Assembly: GCA_009783675.1 (NCBI GenBank)
Contig: WRDA01000005.1
Span: 1-24,450 of the forward strand
Direction: 5' to 3'
Length of the DNA stretch: 24,450 nucleotides
Source of the DNA: Symbiobacteriaceae bacterium
Lineage (GTDB): Bacteria > Bacillota > JAAYKD01 > WRDA01
In this document: positions 14,166-21,715 of the stretch, piece by piece
Layout of the letters: each line of letters begins with the position of its first letter
Position numbering within the stretch: position 1 is the stretch's first letter
Translations under genes and position numbers: made by a program
The notes under the pieces: model-generated
The model's input: only the letters and a program-made list of their open reading frames with translations
What the model was told of the DNA's origin: nothing
The model's database searches: none

Positions 14166-14704
14166 GTTCTCGCCAAAGACAAGCCGTGGAGCATACCTGG
14201 GTAAGCGAAAAGGAGTGGAGCGCGCCTGAGGGCGAGCATAACGTAATGGAGCAGCCCGGGTTTGCGGAGTGGCGTAGAACAGACACCGTTAAATGCAGTT
14301 TGCCAACGTCCTGCAGCCACAGGCGTAAGGATGTATCAGGCAATCTGCATAGGTGTCTGTGGTTCTTTGGCGAGGACCGCCGTTCCCTGCTCCCTTCCCC
14401 GTAGTAAGTCCCCTCGTCCCCGGATTAAACCGCGTGCACCATGTCAGGCTGCCCTTACCTAATAACGCAGTTAGACAGAGAGGGCAGGCTGTACCTGGTG
14501 TGTTTGCGGATTAAGCCGGGGACCGTTGTCAGTACTTGGCCTCATCGGTCATCTCGCAAAGAAGACCTGATGGTTTTCGTGCAAGATGAAGCAAGTGCCG
14601 TGAAGAACAGTTTGTGTCGACCGGCCCAGTCTTTAGGCGGGGCAAGGGAGATACAATCTGTTTAGGCACTTGCGTCTGATGAGGGCCGCTGTCTCGCAGT
14701 TTTT
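14166..14704 (+). ncRNA. Large structured noncoding RNA, family not identified
   Basis: No gene in 14082-14720 is credible, but the plus strand folds extensively. Domain 1 closes with 14166-14178/14365-14377 (13 bp) and holds 14195-14202/14254-14261, plus a long arm 14279-14287/14352-14360, 14293-14304/14339-14350, 14306-14312/14328-14334. Domain 2 is 14416-14433/14506-14523, then 14434-14441/14496-14503 and 14449-14456/14480-14487. Further helices are 14543-14550/14564-14572 and 14591-14599/14665-14673. A long-range helix 14390-14400/14639-14650 could join the domains. Several helices contain G-U pairs that would be A-C mismatches in the opposite strand, so transcription is rightward. No clear promoter was found (TATACT at 14138 lacks a -35), and the end is uncertain; a T5 run is at 14700-14704. 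Size and setting in a mobile element recall ornate RNAs such as ROOL, GOLLD or HEARO, but I cannot assign it. Confidence 0.65.
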
Positions 14705-14720
14705 ACAGCGATCCTGGCTC

Positions 14721-15210
14721 TTAAGTGATAATATCCAATATTAGTGCTGCTGCTTCCTTAATGGTTATCGAAGCGACGTCGATAACCTCTGCGTTGAGCT
14801 GCAAAAACCCTTGCATGTCGTCAGCTTCGGCTATCTGTTCTTCTCTTCTCCCATCTTTAGCCATTCTCAATATAGGTCTCTCGGTCGCTACAAATGAGAG
14901 ATATCTTATGAAGCTCGTAGTCTTTGTCTTTCAGACGAGAGGTAACCAGATCGAACATAAAGTCATGGGGCATAAGCCAGCTAAAGAGGATGGTCTTCGT
15001 GTTATCGTCCTCAAAGTAGCCGTTTAGTATGTGCGCAAATGCTTCTTCGGCATATCTCTTTTGCTCAGGTGTCTTACCAGGATAGGGATTAACCATCCAG
15101 CACCAGTCTGCATCTAGCCATGCGCATCCACTTATGCTCCGGAACAGCTCTTTGCAGACGGAAGTTTTACCAACTCCCGCAGGACCAGTAATCATAACCA
15201 GATTTTTCAT
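14721..15210 (-). pseudogene. P-loop nucleotide/small-molecule kinase, frameshifted near 14865
   Basis: ATG at 15210 opens MKNLVMITGPAGVGKTSV, a Walker A P-loop, followed by a DADW segment and a plausible NMP-kinase/AAA-type kinase core. This frame ends at a TAA after ICSDRETYIENG (117 aa). Moving to another frame at 14861-14870 gives RMAKDGRREEQIAEADDM and a further 40 codons ending LILDIIT at a TAA (14721-14723), which completes the usual C-terminus of this kinase type (DGR-x2-Q, then VIDVA and a last helix). An indel in a GAGA tract would explain it. With the APH-like and HIT genes it forms a small minus-strand cassette. Substrate unknown. Confidence 0.7.
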
Positions 15211-15295
15211 TTCCAGATTACCCCGTCGTCACTTCGGTACACCACGGAAGAGCATTTGTGATCACATTCTGGTTGGTCCATTGAGAGCTCAGCAA

Positions 15296-15679
15296 TCACT
15301 GCCTCCGGTTCTCCTCGCTCTTGATCCAGCTTCGTATACCGCGACCGGCATATGGTTCATCGGCATGCCGCGGTATGATATGCAGATGAGCATGAGATAT
15401 ATTCGGACCACCTGCAAGACCACAGTTCCAGCCTATGGTATAACCATCGGGGCTATATTTGGTATCCAGATATGCTTTGGTCTTATCTATAAGATCTTTG
15501 GTGGCTTCCCATTCTGCTGGGGTTAGATCGAACACGGTCTTCCTATGTGCTTTGGGAATAATGACACAGGAACCAACCAGATTTTCTTCATGTTGGGATA
15601 AACAGGCGTATAGATCGTTTTCGAAGAGGATGGTTTGTTCAGCATCTTTAGCATAGTTACAGAGAACACAAGAGTTCAT
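15296..15679 (-). CDS. HIT (histidine triad) family hydrolase, 127 aa
   Basis: The triad HAHLHIIPR near residues 96-104 is the nucleotide-binding and catalytic motif of HIT hydrolases, which split nucleoside phosphoramidates or dinucleoside polyphosphates. N-terminal CVLCN resembles the zinc-binding Cys pair of some members, and VGSCVIIPKAHRKTVFDL is the typical strand-His-helix before the core. Length is normal for the family. ATG at 15679 has a weak GAGGG site about 11 nt upstream. It lies 38 bp after the APH-like reading frame and 85 bp before the kinase. Cytoplasmic; natural substrate not predictable. Confidence 0.88.
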   Translation of the reverse strand: MNSCVLCNYAKDAEQTILFENDLYACLSQHEENLVGSCVIIPKAHRKTVFDLTPAEWEATKDLIDKTKAYLDTKYSPDGYTIGWNCGLAGGPNISHAHLHIIPRHADEPYAGRGIRSWIKSEENRRQ

Positions 15680-15717
15680 GATGGATCATCCCTCTCTGGT
15701 GACATCAGGTATACCTG

Positions 15718-16556
15718 TCATCGATCTTCTTCCAGCAAAACTGATATTGTATTGGTAGCCCAGGTGTTAAGCTCCATGTCAGCGTCACTGGCTGCAAGCG
15801 TTATCAGAGCTTTCCATACGCCCAACCCCTGGCCCGCGCTATCATTGCCGCATCAGCCTGCATTTCCTGCAGGAAGATGCGGCGACTCTCTCTGTCGAAA
15901 AAGTTCCAGGCCGTGACCAGATCGCAGGAAGGATCACCTACACCACAAGTGCCGAAGTCGATGACACCATACAGCTTACCATTCCTGATGATCAGGTTAT
16001 CGGCAGCTACGTCGCCGTGGACCCAGACAGGGATGCCTGCAAAGGGATTCGCCAGTGCTTCCTGCCAAATACTGGTCAATCTGTCCTTGGTATAAGGTGC
16101 AGGAGTCTTGGAGATAGCCGCCAGGGTCTCTTCCTCATAGATGCGCAGATCGCCTCCACGATGGAAGTTTTGCTCTCCTGCCAGGACGCCTCTCTCTGTA
16201 GATACCGTCTGTAGTTCCCGGAGGAAGTTCACCAGATCAAAAGCAAGTTCGCTCATGCTGCTGATGTTATCTGATCTCAAGGTTTCGCCCTCGATCCAAC
16301 GATTGACGGACCAGGGCCAGGGATAGAGATCGCTGGGTTCACCCTTGGCGATAGGAATCGGAATGCGCAGAGAGAGACTGCGGGTGAAGACAGGAAGCCA
16401 GGCCCTCTCTTTTCTGATGGCAGAGGTATAGCATTCGGCGCGGGGTAACCTGATGACCATCTCATTGCCCAGGCGGAAAGATCGGTTATCATGGCCTCCC
16501 GGTTCTACCGTGGCTATGGGGAGGTGCTGCCAATGGGGAAACTGGCTGTCAACCAA
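15718..16556 (-). pseudogene. APH-like aminoglycoside/hydroxyl phosphotransferase, frameshifted near 15821
   Basis: The kinase motifs are present: VWVHGDVAADNLI (Brenner motif, catalytic Asp and Asn) and GVIDFGTCGVGDPSCDL (Mg2+-binding Asp). Family members usually have about 290-300 residues. The first frame stops after RARGWAYGKL; a single missing G at 15819-15823 restores VWKALITLAA and 28 further codons to TGA at 15718. At the N-terminus TTG 16556 is the only standard start, yet family-like sequence (DITTELARQLVDSQFPHW) continues upstream to an ATA-ATA pair at 16592-16587, 8 nt after AAGGAG, as if an ATG had mutated. So the gene has two lesions, unless these are sequence errors. Possible substrate: an aminoglycoside or macrolide-like antibiotic. 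Confidence 0.75.
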
Positions 16557-16793
16557 CTGACGAGCCAGTTCTGTTGTTATATCTGGTATTATACGAACCG
16601 CTCCTTGCTGTATCTATATGACAATAAGGTAATCAGGCCAATGCCATGTTATATCCTAATTATATCCGCTCCTGGCTCTTCCGACATAAAACCGTTGTTA
16701 TCCTTGTCATGATGCTTTCTCTAGTAGTCCATGATTCACCGTCCTCAGTGCGCTCTTGATTTCTAAAGGTGATTTCTAGATCGTAAATAATGC

Positions 16794-16822
16794 TTGCACA
16801 TTTTATTTTATAGCTATATAAT
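16794..16822 (+). promoter_or_regulatory. Sigma-A-type promoter for the DUF262 gene
   Basis: TTGCAC (16794-16799), a 17-nt spacer, then a perfect TATAAT (16817-16822). The start of transcription would be near 16829, giving a leader of only about 17 nt before GTG 16846. Confidence 0.7.
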
Positions 16823-16845
16823 TAAGAAAACGATAAGGGGTAGAT

Positions 16846-17826
16846 GTGTCTATGGCTATCAGAAGCACTATTGAAAAACACACGATAAACTGGCTAAAAA
16901 GACAGGATACCGATGGCTTGCTTAACAAGAACATTTCCATTCAAAGGAAAGAAGTGTGGGATCACGAGAAAAAAAGTAACCTGATTATATCCGTCCTCTT
17001 GGATATCCCTATAGAAAGTCTGTTGTTTGAAGAAACCGATGAAGGGAGCCACAACGTCCTGGATGGCAAACAGAGAACATTAACACTTTGTTCTTTTATT
17101 GAGGATGGATTTCCTCTTTCAGAAAAGATAAGAGTAAAAGAAATTGATGGTATTATATTAAAGGGTATGAGGTTTTCCATGTTACCTGAAGTCATGCGTA
17201 ACCGTATACTCGAATATGAACTATCCATTGCAGTACTCCGTGCCCTCGATACAGAAGAACGAACTACAGTCTTCTTTATGAGGAACCAGGCAGTCAGTCT
17301 TACCAAAATGGATCTATCAATAGTCATGTTGGGCGAACATGCCATGGATATACTATATGATCTTTGCAATCATAATTTTATGCTATCAAAGGTAAAGCTT
17401 ACAGCTCCGGCACGGCGTAAACATGATGATCTTCGAGTAATACTTCAATACCTTATGCTTTGTAAGAGACCCGAAGCGGGGTTTTCAGGAACCGAGATCA
17501 TGAATTTATGTGATGATATTAAGAACGGCGAGATTAAAATCGACCGAGAAGAAATAATTAAAGTTCTGGATTATTTGGATGCAGCTTTAGAAGAGAAGAG
17601 ACAGTACCTAAAAAAGATTCATGTGCCAATCGTTCTCTACGTTGCTCAAGCTGCAGTGCAGAAAAAAATAACTCCAGAAGATTTTCAAGTTAGAATTGAC
17701 AAGTTTTTTCTAGCTTTGCCAGACGACCCAGAGTATGTCGCGGCATGCACCTCAGGAAGTGCGAAGCGGTCTAACGTTCAATTTCGCGTTAGAGGAATGA
17801 TGCAGATATTGAATTCGAAAAAATAG
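16846..17826 (+). CDS. DUF262 (ParB-like/GmrS-type) domain protein, 326 aa
   Basis: An early QRKEVWDHEKKSNLIISVLLDIPI segment and NVLDGKQRTLTLCSFI correspond to the DUF262 core, in which the DGQQR motif is related to ParB nucleotide binding. The Gln-to-Lys change in DGKQR is seen here. The remaining 200 residues are helical. DUF262 proteins include the nucleotide-dependent restriction enzyme GmrSD, but no DUF1524 (HNH-type) nuclease domain follows here, so this is an N-terminal-domain-only form. GTG 16846 (AAGGGG 5 nt upstream) and ATG 16852 are both possible; GTG is kept. It is monocistronic with its own promoter. A defence role is plausible but unproven. Confidence 0.78.
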   Translation: MSMAIRSTIEKHTINWLKRQDTDGLLNKNISIQRKEVWDHEKKSNLIISVLLDIPIESLLFEETDEGSHNVLDGKQRTLTLCSFIEDGFPLSEKIRVKEIDGIILKGMRFSMLPEVMRNRILEYELSIAVLRALDTEERTTVFFMRNQAVSLTKMDLSIVMLGEHAMDILYDLCNHNFMLSKVKLTAPARRKHDDLRVILQYLMLCKRPEAGFSGTEIMNLCDDIKNGEIKIDREEIIKVLDYLDAALEEKRQYLKKIHVPIVLYVAQAAVQKKITPEDFQVRIDKFFLALPDDPEYVAACTSGSAKRSNVQFRVRGMMQILNSKK

Positions 17827-18007
17827 ACACCTCCTTAGTGGTGTACTTCATTGACGATTGCACTTCTGGCGGTGGAGATGTTAGATATGGAAACAACTCG
17901 CCGCCACCAATTCCCAAATACTACAAGCATACCTAAGCAACCCATTCTGGCCTCATAGTGACGTAATGAGCCGTCGACCGCTCGAAACGAAAGGAGAATG
18001 CTCTAAA

Positions 18008-18712
18008 GTGTCAATAGAGGTAAAGTTTTTCCCTGAGTTTTCGCATCTTAGTAGTGATGGCGAGTCAATCTTACTGTATGATGCGACAGCATCACGCTTT
18101 CTGGAGCTTGATCCAATAAGCGCAACCATTGTCGAGGAGGCGGTCGTCTATGGAGATTTTAACGATGACGCCATGTTGTCAGCGAGAGAACTGTTAAATA
18201 GACGGGGAGTGTCGGAGAAACAGTTTAGTGCTTCATTGAAAAAGATTAAGGGTTTAATTAATCAAGGTCTTTTCCAGAATAGAACCGTAGAGATTATCAA
18301 TAATCAGCCAGAAGGCCAATTACATCGAAGTATGACTCTAAATGTATCTTCTCTATGTCAGCTAGGTTGTAGGTGTTGTTCTACGTCTGAGGGTGATTAC
18401 GATCCTGGTCATGCTACACTGACGACGCTGGATTTGGTAAAAAGCGTAGTTGACATGTTTCTTGACTCTACCGACCCAAACGCAGATTACTACCAGTTTA
18501 CCTACTTCGGTTGCGATACGTTAGTAAACTGTTCTGTAATAAAAGATGTAACGCAACATATTATTATCAGATGTGCCTCCTTAAAAAAGCAAAGTCGTTT
18601 TACCATTATCACTAACGCCGTAGATCTCACTGAGGAAACAGCTATGTTTCTACATAAACATAAATTTAGCATTCTTCTTAGTTTAGACGGAAATGAAGAA
18701 CTTCTACATTAA
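18008..18712 (+). pseudogene. Truncated and degenerate RRE-radical SAM maturase
   Basis: The start is GTG 18008 (AAAGGAG 11 nt upstream), where homology with the two other maturases begins (SIEVKFFPEFSHLSSDGES). Residues 1-95 form a PqqD-like leader-binding (RRE) domain. The cluster motif CQLGCRCC (C117, C121, C124) is kept, but the aromatic residue before the last Cys is now Cys, the SAM-binding GGEPL is GCDTL, TTNG is ITNA, and a stop follows LDGNEELLH after 234 residues. The rest of the barrel and the SPASM domain are absent; the intact paralogue has 458 residues. No SPASM remnant is visible downstream. It is probably dead, or at most a leader-binding fragment. Confidence 0.75.
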
Positions 18713-19104
18713 GTAAATTGTGTGATGCTGCTCAACATCGAATATGGTTCTCGTTGCAGGTTCCCATAGAAATAAGCGAAGATAAAGCCAAAAGTATCCT
18801 TGCAGCTGTCAGTAATGCTCTTAATGGAGGTTGCAAGATTTAACTCTACCTAACCAGATATGATAGTATGTTATAGGCTCTTTTGAAACTGGAGCAAGAT
18901 GGATTGAAACCACAGTAGAAATATCTACTACGGCTAAGAGCCTCATGCGAACACGATAAGTTCTACTTTTCTATGGTAGTATGTAAGATGACTGCGGGAA
19001 AACCGTAAAACTTCTACAACATTATGCTCTTGCTTAATGCCAATCCATTAGAGCAAGAACAGCTCTGATGGATCTCCGTTGATACGAATATTACGTTTTT
19101 AGGA
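18713..19104 (+). other. Stretch without gene; contains hairpins and one short open fragment
   Basis: An open stretch 18714-18842 (includes PIEISEDKAKSILAAVSNAL, ends GGCKI) has no good start and looks like a remnant. An 8-bp perfect stem AGGCTCTT/AAGAGCCT (18875-18882, 18936-18943) encloses AGTAGA/TCTACT (18914-18919, 18924-18929). Another stem pairs 19029-19037 with 19048-19057 with one bulge. No T-runs follow. No gene is supported. Confidence 0.5.
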
Positions 19105-19133
19105 TTGACACATAGAATGCAAAGGTGTATATT
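19105..19133 (+). promoter_or_regulatory. Sigma-A-type promoter of the Cys-rich peptide gene
   Basis: TTGACA (19105-19110), 17-nt spacer, TATATT (19128-19133). It points to the precursor gene at 19403, leaving a leader of about 260 nt. Confidence 0.65.
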
Positions 19134-19139
19134 TTACTG

Positions 19140-19402
19140 GCTGGCTATGACACTATTCGAAGAATTTTATGAACAAAGGGAACTTACTCCACGACTTAAA
19201 TTATTGGTAGAAATCAATTATTAGGGAACCCTTAAGACATTCCGGTGCCTAGAAACGAGCAGTAGAAAATCCGAAGGAGCTCGTGTTTGTCACGTGAGAC
19301 AGAATTCTAAGATAGGATAACCGGTTTATCTTGCAAATTGTTGTGTCCGCTATTAGAGATCTGTATACGAACATATGGAGAAATAAGATGGGAGGTAACC
19401 GT
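19140..19402 (+). promoter_or_regulatory. Long leader of the precursor transcript with a short ORF and hairpin
   Basis: The leader contains a possible 25-codon ORF (ATG 19147 to TAG 19224, MTLFEEFYEQRELTPRLKLL and five more) without an SD, a hairpin ACGAGC/GCTCGT (19255-19260/19279-19284), and a near-palindrome GATAACCGGTTTATC at 19316-19330 that could be an operator. I recognise no known riboswitch. Confidence 0.35.
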
Positions 19403-19633
19403 ATGCCACCAAAATCAGTGTTCTTAAACTATGAAGCAGTCGCGATTGATCCCATTAGGGGCGGTGGTGATGGTGGGGGGACATGTGGGGGTGCATGTGA
19501 AGCTTCATGTCCACGCGACAAACCATGCAGTCAGGGCGGTGGCATTGATTGCTCTGACATGGAAATCTGTTGTACCAATGGTAAAAGTGTGGGTCCTATC
19601 CCAGAACCAGAAATCAAAGCTTTTAATAGTTAG
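19403..19633 (+). CDS. Cys-rich RiPP precursor peptide, 76 aa
   Basis: GGGAGG lies 7 nt before ATG 19403. An in-frame ATG at 19388 also has GGAG at 7 nt and would add five residues. Residues 1-19 are a short leader (MPPKSVFLNYEAVAIDPIR), then a Gly-rich stretch (GGGDGGG) and seven Cys within 30 residues: C28, C32, C36, C42, C50, C56 and C57, spaced CX3CX3CX5CX7CX5CC. The tail (PIPEPEIKAFNS) lacks Cys. Small size, Gly/Cys-rich core and position between radical SAM genes identify a probable thioether-bridged RiPP (sactipeptide or ranthipeptide type, compare SCIFF and the clostridial Clo7bot Cys-rich peptides). It has its own promoter and terminator. Product activity unknown; bacteriocin or signal are possible. 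Confidence 0.78.
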   Translation: MPPKSVFLNYEAVAIDPIRGGGDGGGTCGGACEASCPRDKPCSQGGGIDCSDMEICCTNGKSVGPIPEPEIKAFNS

Positions 19634-19655
19634 TCTGTTGGATTAAGCGCGAACA

Positions 19656-19718
19656 CCACACTGTATTCTGTATCAAGGAGTAGCCTTGTAAGCAGGATAC
19701 AGTGTGGTTCTTTTGCTT
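19656..19718 (+). terminator. Rho-independent terminator after the precursor gene
   Basis: CCACACTGTATTCTG (19656-19670) pairs with CAGGATACAGTGTGG (19693-19707), 15 bp with one U-G, enclosing a CAAGG/CCTTG stem, followed by TTCTTTTGCTT. It begins 22 bp after the precursor stop and would keep precursor expression above that of the downstream genes. Confidence 0.75.
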
Positions 19719-20362
19719 GATTATAACAATGTAGTATTTTTGCTAGCCTGTGAATAGTCTCCATAAGAAAAGGTACTTTACCCTTCATACTATCGATGAT
19801 GCATAAGATGGGTATTATCCAGCATCTCAATGCAATAATTCCATGGAATCCTATGCGTTGCAGCCATTCTGCCGGTATCAGGATAGTCGCGCTGGTCGCC
19901 AGCATGTTCATCAATCGTAAACCATGTATAGTATCTTTGATTTCTATAGAGGCTATTACTGTGATCTTGTCTTCGGACATGGGGTAACTTCGGATAACCT
20001 TAATGACTATGCTCTGGCTCGCTCTATGGCTAACTAACGACTACTGGGATGTTCTGAATGACTGCGATCTTGATGTTTTTATATGGACTACGGTTCCGCT
20101 GGAATAAGCCTCTAAGGCTTGAAAGAGGATTACTCCTGTGGGTAGGTCTGATGCTTCATGCAAATCATGATGATGCGCTACTTGCAGCACATAACACTGG
20201 GTGCATCAGCAAATTAGCATGGTATTAACAATGAATCGAATGCAGCAGTTCCTAATGAAAGTTTTAGTATCTGGATTCGCCCGCGAAAGCTGTGCGTAAC
20301 CCATGTAACACAAAGAAGTTAGTTTGCATTAAACTGGGTTTAAGGGGGAGGTGGATATATAA
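19719..20362 (+). other. Stretch without a supported gene between precursor and S41 gene
   Basis: On the plus strand only short frames exist, for example 19 to 38 codons around 20000-20300 (one encodes LRLERGLLLWVGLMLHANHD), none with a good SD; they may be remnants of a decayed gene. A 116-codon minus-strand frame (19630-19980) overlaps the terminator and has no SD; I do not call it. No clear promoter for the S41 gene was found. Confidence 0.45.
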
Positions 20363-21628
20363 ATGAGGAAAATCATGGCTTTCTTAGTTGTTCTTTGTCT
20401 GATCATTACAGAATCTTGCGCCTATAATATACAAAAAACTGAGAATTCGGTGGCAGGTGCAGTGTATCTGGAAGATGCCAGAGAGATCATTCGAATCCTT
20501 GAAGAGATACATCCTGTCTTTTGCGACCTTCCAATGTTTGCTAACCAGCCTTCAGACAAATACTATGAAGCCAAGCGTGTTTTGCTTAGTGAGAGCGAGA
20601 AAACTATCACGCCTGAACAGTTTTATAGACTTATAAGGCGTTATCTTGCATCATTAAACGATTTGCATACCTGGGTTGATGTTGGCGGACCAGTGTTACC
20701 TATTCCCCTATACTGGAGCACGGAAGGACTTTACCTTGAGCCATGTGAGTATGCTCGAAGTGGCGCGTATATCTTGGATATCGGCGGAGTTTCCATCGAG
20801 GAAATAGGACTTCAAATTGACGAAATGTATCCGCATGAAAATGAATCGAGTCGCTTTGAGCAGCGAAAGAATTTTGTTGTCAAAAAAAATGTCTTAAGAT
20901 CGGTTGGAGTGGGAGTTTTACTTGATCAAGAACAAGTAGATGTGCATTTGTTTCATGTCAGTGGTGATGAAAAGACCGTAGCAATGAGTTTTGTCAAAGA
21001 AAATGATAGGCCGCTTCCAATCCCCACAAAGAGCTTCGAATGTAGCATAATATCAAATAAATCAACTGCACTGATAGTAGCTGGTGTTCTTGATACTGAT
21101 GTTCACTGGAAAAGCATGAAGATATTTCTGGAAGAAGCTTTAAATAACGGTATTAAAAACGTGATTATAGATTTACGCATGTGCCCAGGTGGATCATCTA
21201 ATGTATGGGATAGTGTTCTGGCTATTATGCACATGAGGTATGGATCTGGTGGGAAGATATTGCGAAACTCAATTAACGGCTCAGGATACGTTTACGCGAG
21301 AGAATGCCTCAATGCTGAACCCAATAGAGATATAAACTTAATATTACTTACTTCTGAGCGTACTTCAAGCGGTGCTATGTTCCTGGTTACGGCTGTGAAG
21401 GACGCAAACCTAGGATTGATCGTGGGACGCGAGCCTGGTAATAATCCTTCCTTTGCCGCAGGAAGCCCCCAATATGTATTGCCTGTCTCCAGTGCGAGAT
21501 ACTATGTCAGTCAATATTACTACGTTCGCCCCAATCCTGAAAATGATGGTAATCCTCTGGTTGATATATATGTGGCATACGGTGATGATGCATTAGAGGT
21601 TGCCCTGGAGATGCTGCGTAAGTCATAA
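20363..21628 (+). CDS. Exported S41-family peptidase-like protein, 421 aa
   Basis: Residues 1-20 are a signal sequence (MRKIMAFLVVLCLIITESCA). The Cys at 19 lies in a poor lipobox (ITESC), so it may be a lipoprotein. The S41 hallmarks are LNDLHTWV near 94-101, NVIIDLRMCPGGSSN (the Gly-rich strand-loop before the active site) and LLTSERTSSGAMF, where Ser335 or Ser336 is the predicted nucleophile, then IVGREPG and a final LPVSSARYYV. The protein would act outside the membrane. No PDZ domain is obvious. ATG 20363 has GGGGGAGG 11 nt upstream. It precedes the intact maturase by 87 bp, probably in one operon, so it may remove the leader from the exported peptide or protect the producer. S41-type peptidases near radical-SAM Cys-rich peptides are known in clostridia as far as I recall. 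Confidence 0.82.
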   Translation: MRKIMAFLVVLCLIITESCAYNIQKTENSVAGAVYLEDAREIIRILEEIHPVFCDLPMFANQPSDKYYEAKRVLLSESEKTITPEQFYRLIRRYLASLNDLHTWVDVGGPVLPIPLYWSTEGLYLEPCEYARSGAYILDIGGVSIEEIGLQIDEMYPHENESSRFEQRKNFVVKKNVLRSVGVGVLLDQEQVDVHLFHVSGDEKTVAMSFVKENDRPLPIPTKSFECSIISNKSTALIVAGVLDTDVHWKSMKIFLEEALNNGIKNVIIDLRMCPGGSSNVWDSVLAIMHMRYGSGGKILRNSINGSGYVYARECLNAEPNRDINLILLTSERTSSGAMFLVTAVKDANLGLIVGREPGNNPSFAAGSPQYVLPVSSARYYVSQYYYVRPNPENDGNPLVDIYVAYGDDALEVALEMLRKS

Positions 21629-21715
21629 AATAATGAGTGCCGAGTGTACGGGAGGAGCATCATTGTTATCACTAAGATAAATATGCATACTGAAAATGCT
21701 TAAGGAGATGAAAGA

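Noticed and set aside
13960..14343. 127-codon minus-strand frame overlapping the recombinase start and the structured RNA
   Set aside because: Overlaps the recombinase gene in another frame, lacks an SD and lies on the complement of the folded RNA.
14129..14665. Short plus-strand frames across the RNA region
   Set aside because: They overlap each other, have no SD, and the base-pairing explains the sequence better.
14166..14704. Group II intron, tmRNA or RNase P RNA as the identity of the structured RNA
   Set aside because: No domain V-like hairpin or reverse transcriptase, no tRNA-like ends or tag frame, and no conserved RNase P core sequence was seen.
17851..17886. Possible promoter TTGCAC-17-TTAGAT before the decayed maturase
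   Set aside because: The -10 matches the consensus at only three positions; too weak to annotate.
18899..18910. GATGGATTGAAAC-like sequence resembling the end of some CRISPR repeats
   Set aside because: It occurs once; no repeated copies at spacer distance and no cas genes are in the window.
18876..18942. 67-nt element with a 7-bp closing stem, considered as a tRNA
   Set aside because: No T-arm GGTTCGAATCC-like loop, no D-arm pattern and no plausible anticodon arm.
19630..19980. 116-codon minus-strand reading frame
   Set aside because: It runs through the precursor terminator, has no ribosome binding site and resembles no known protein; chance frame is more likely, though a small membrane protein is not fully excluded.
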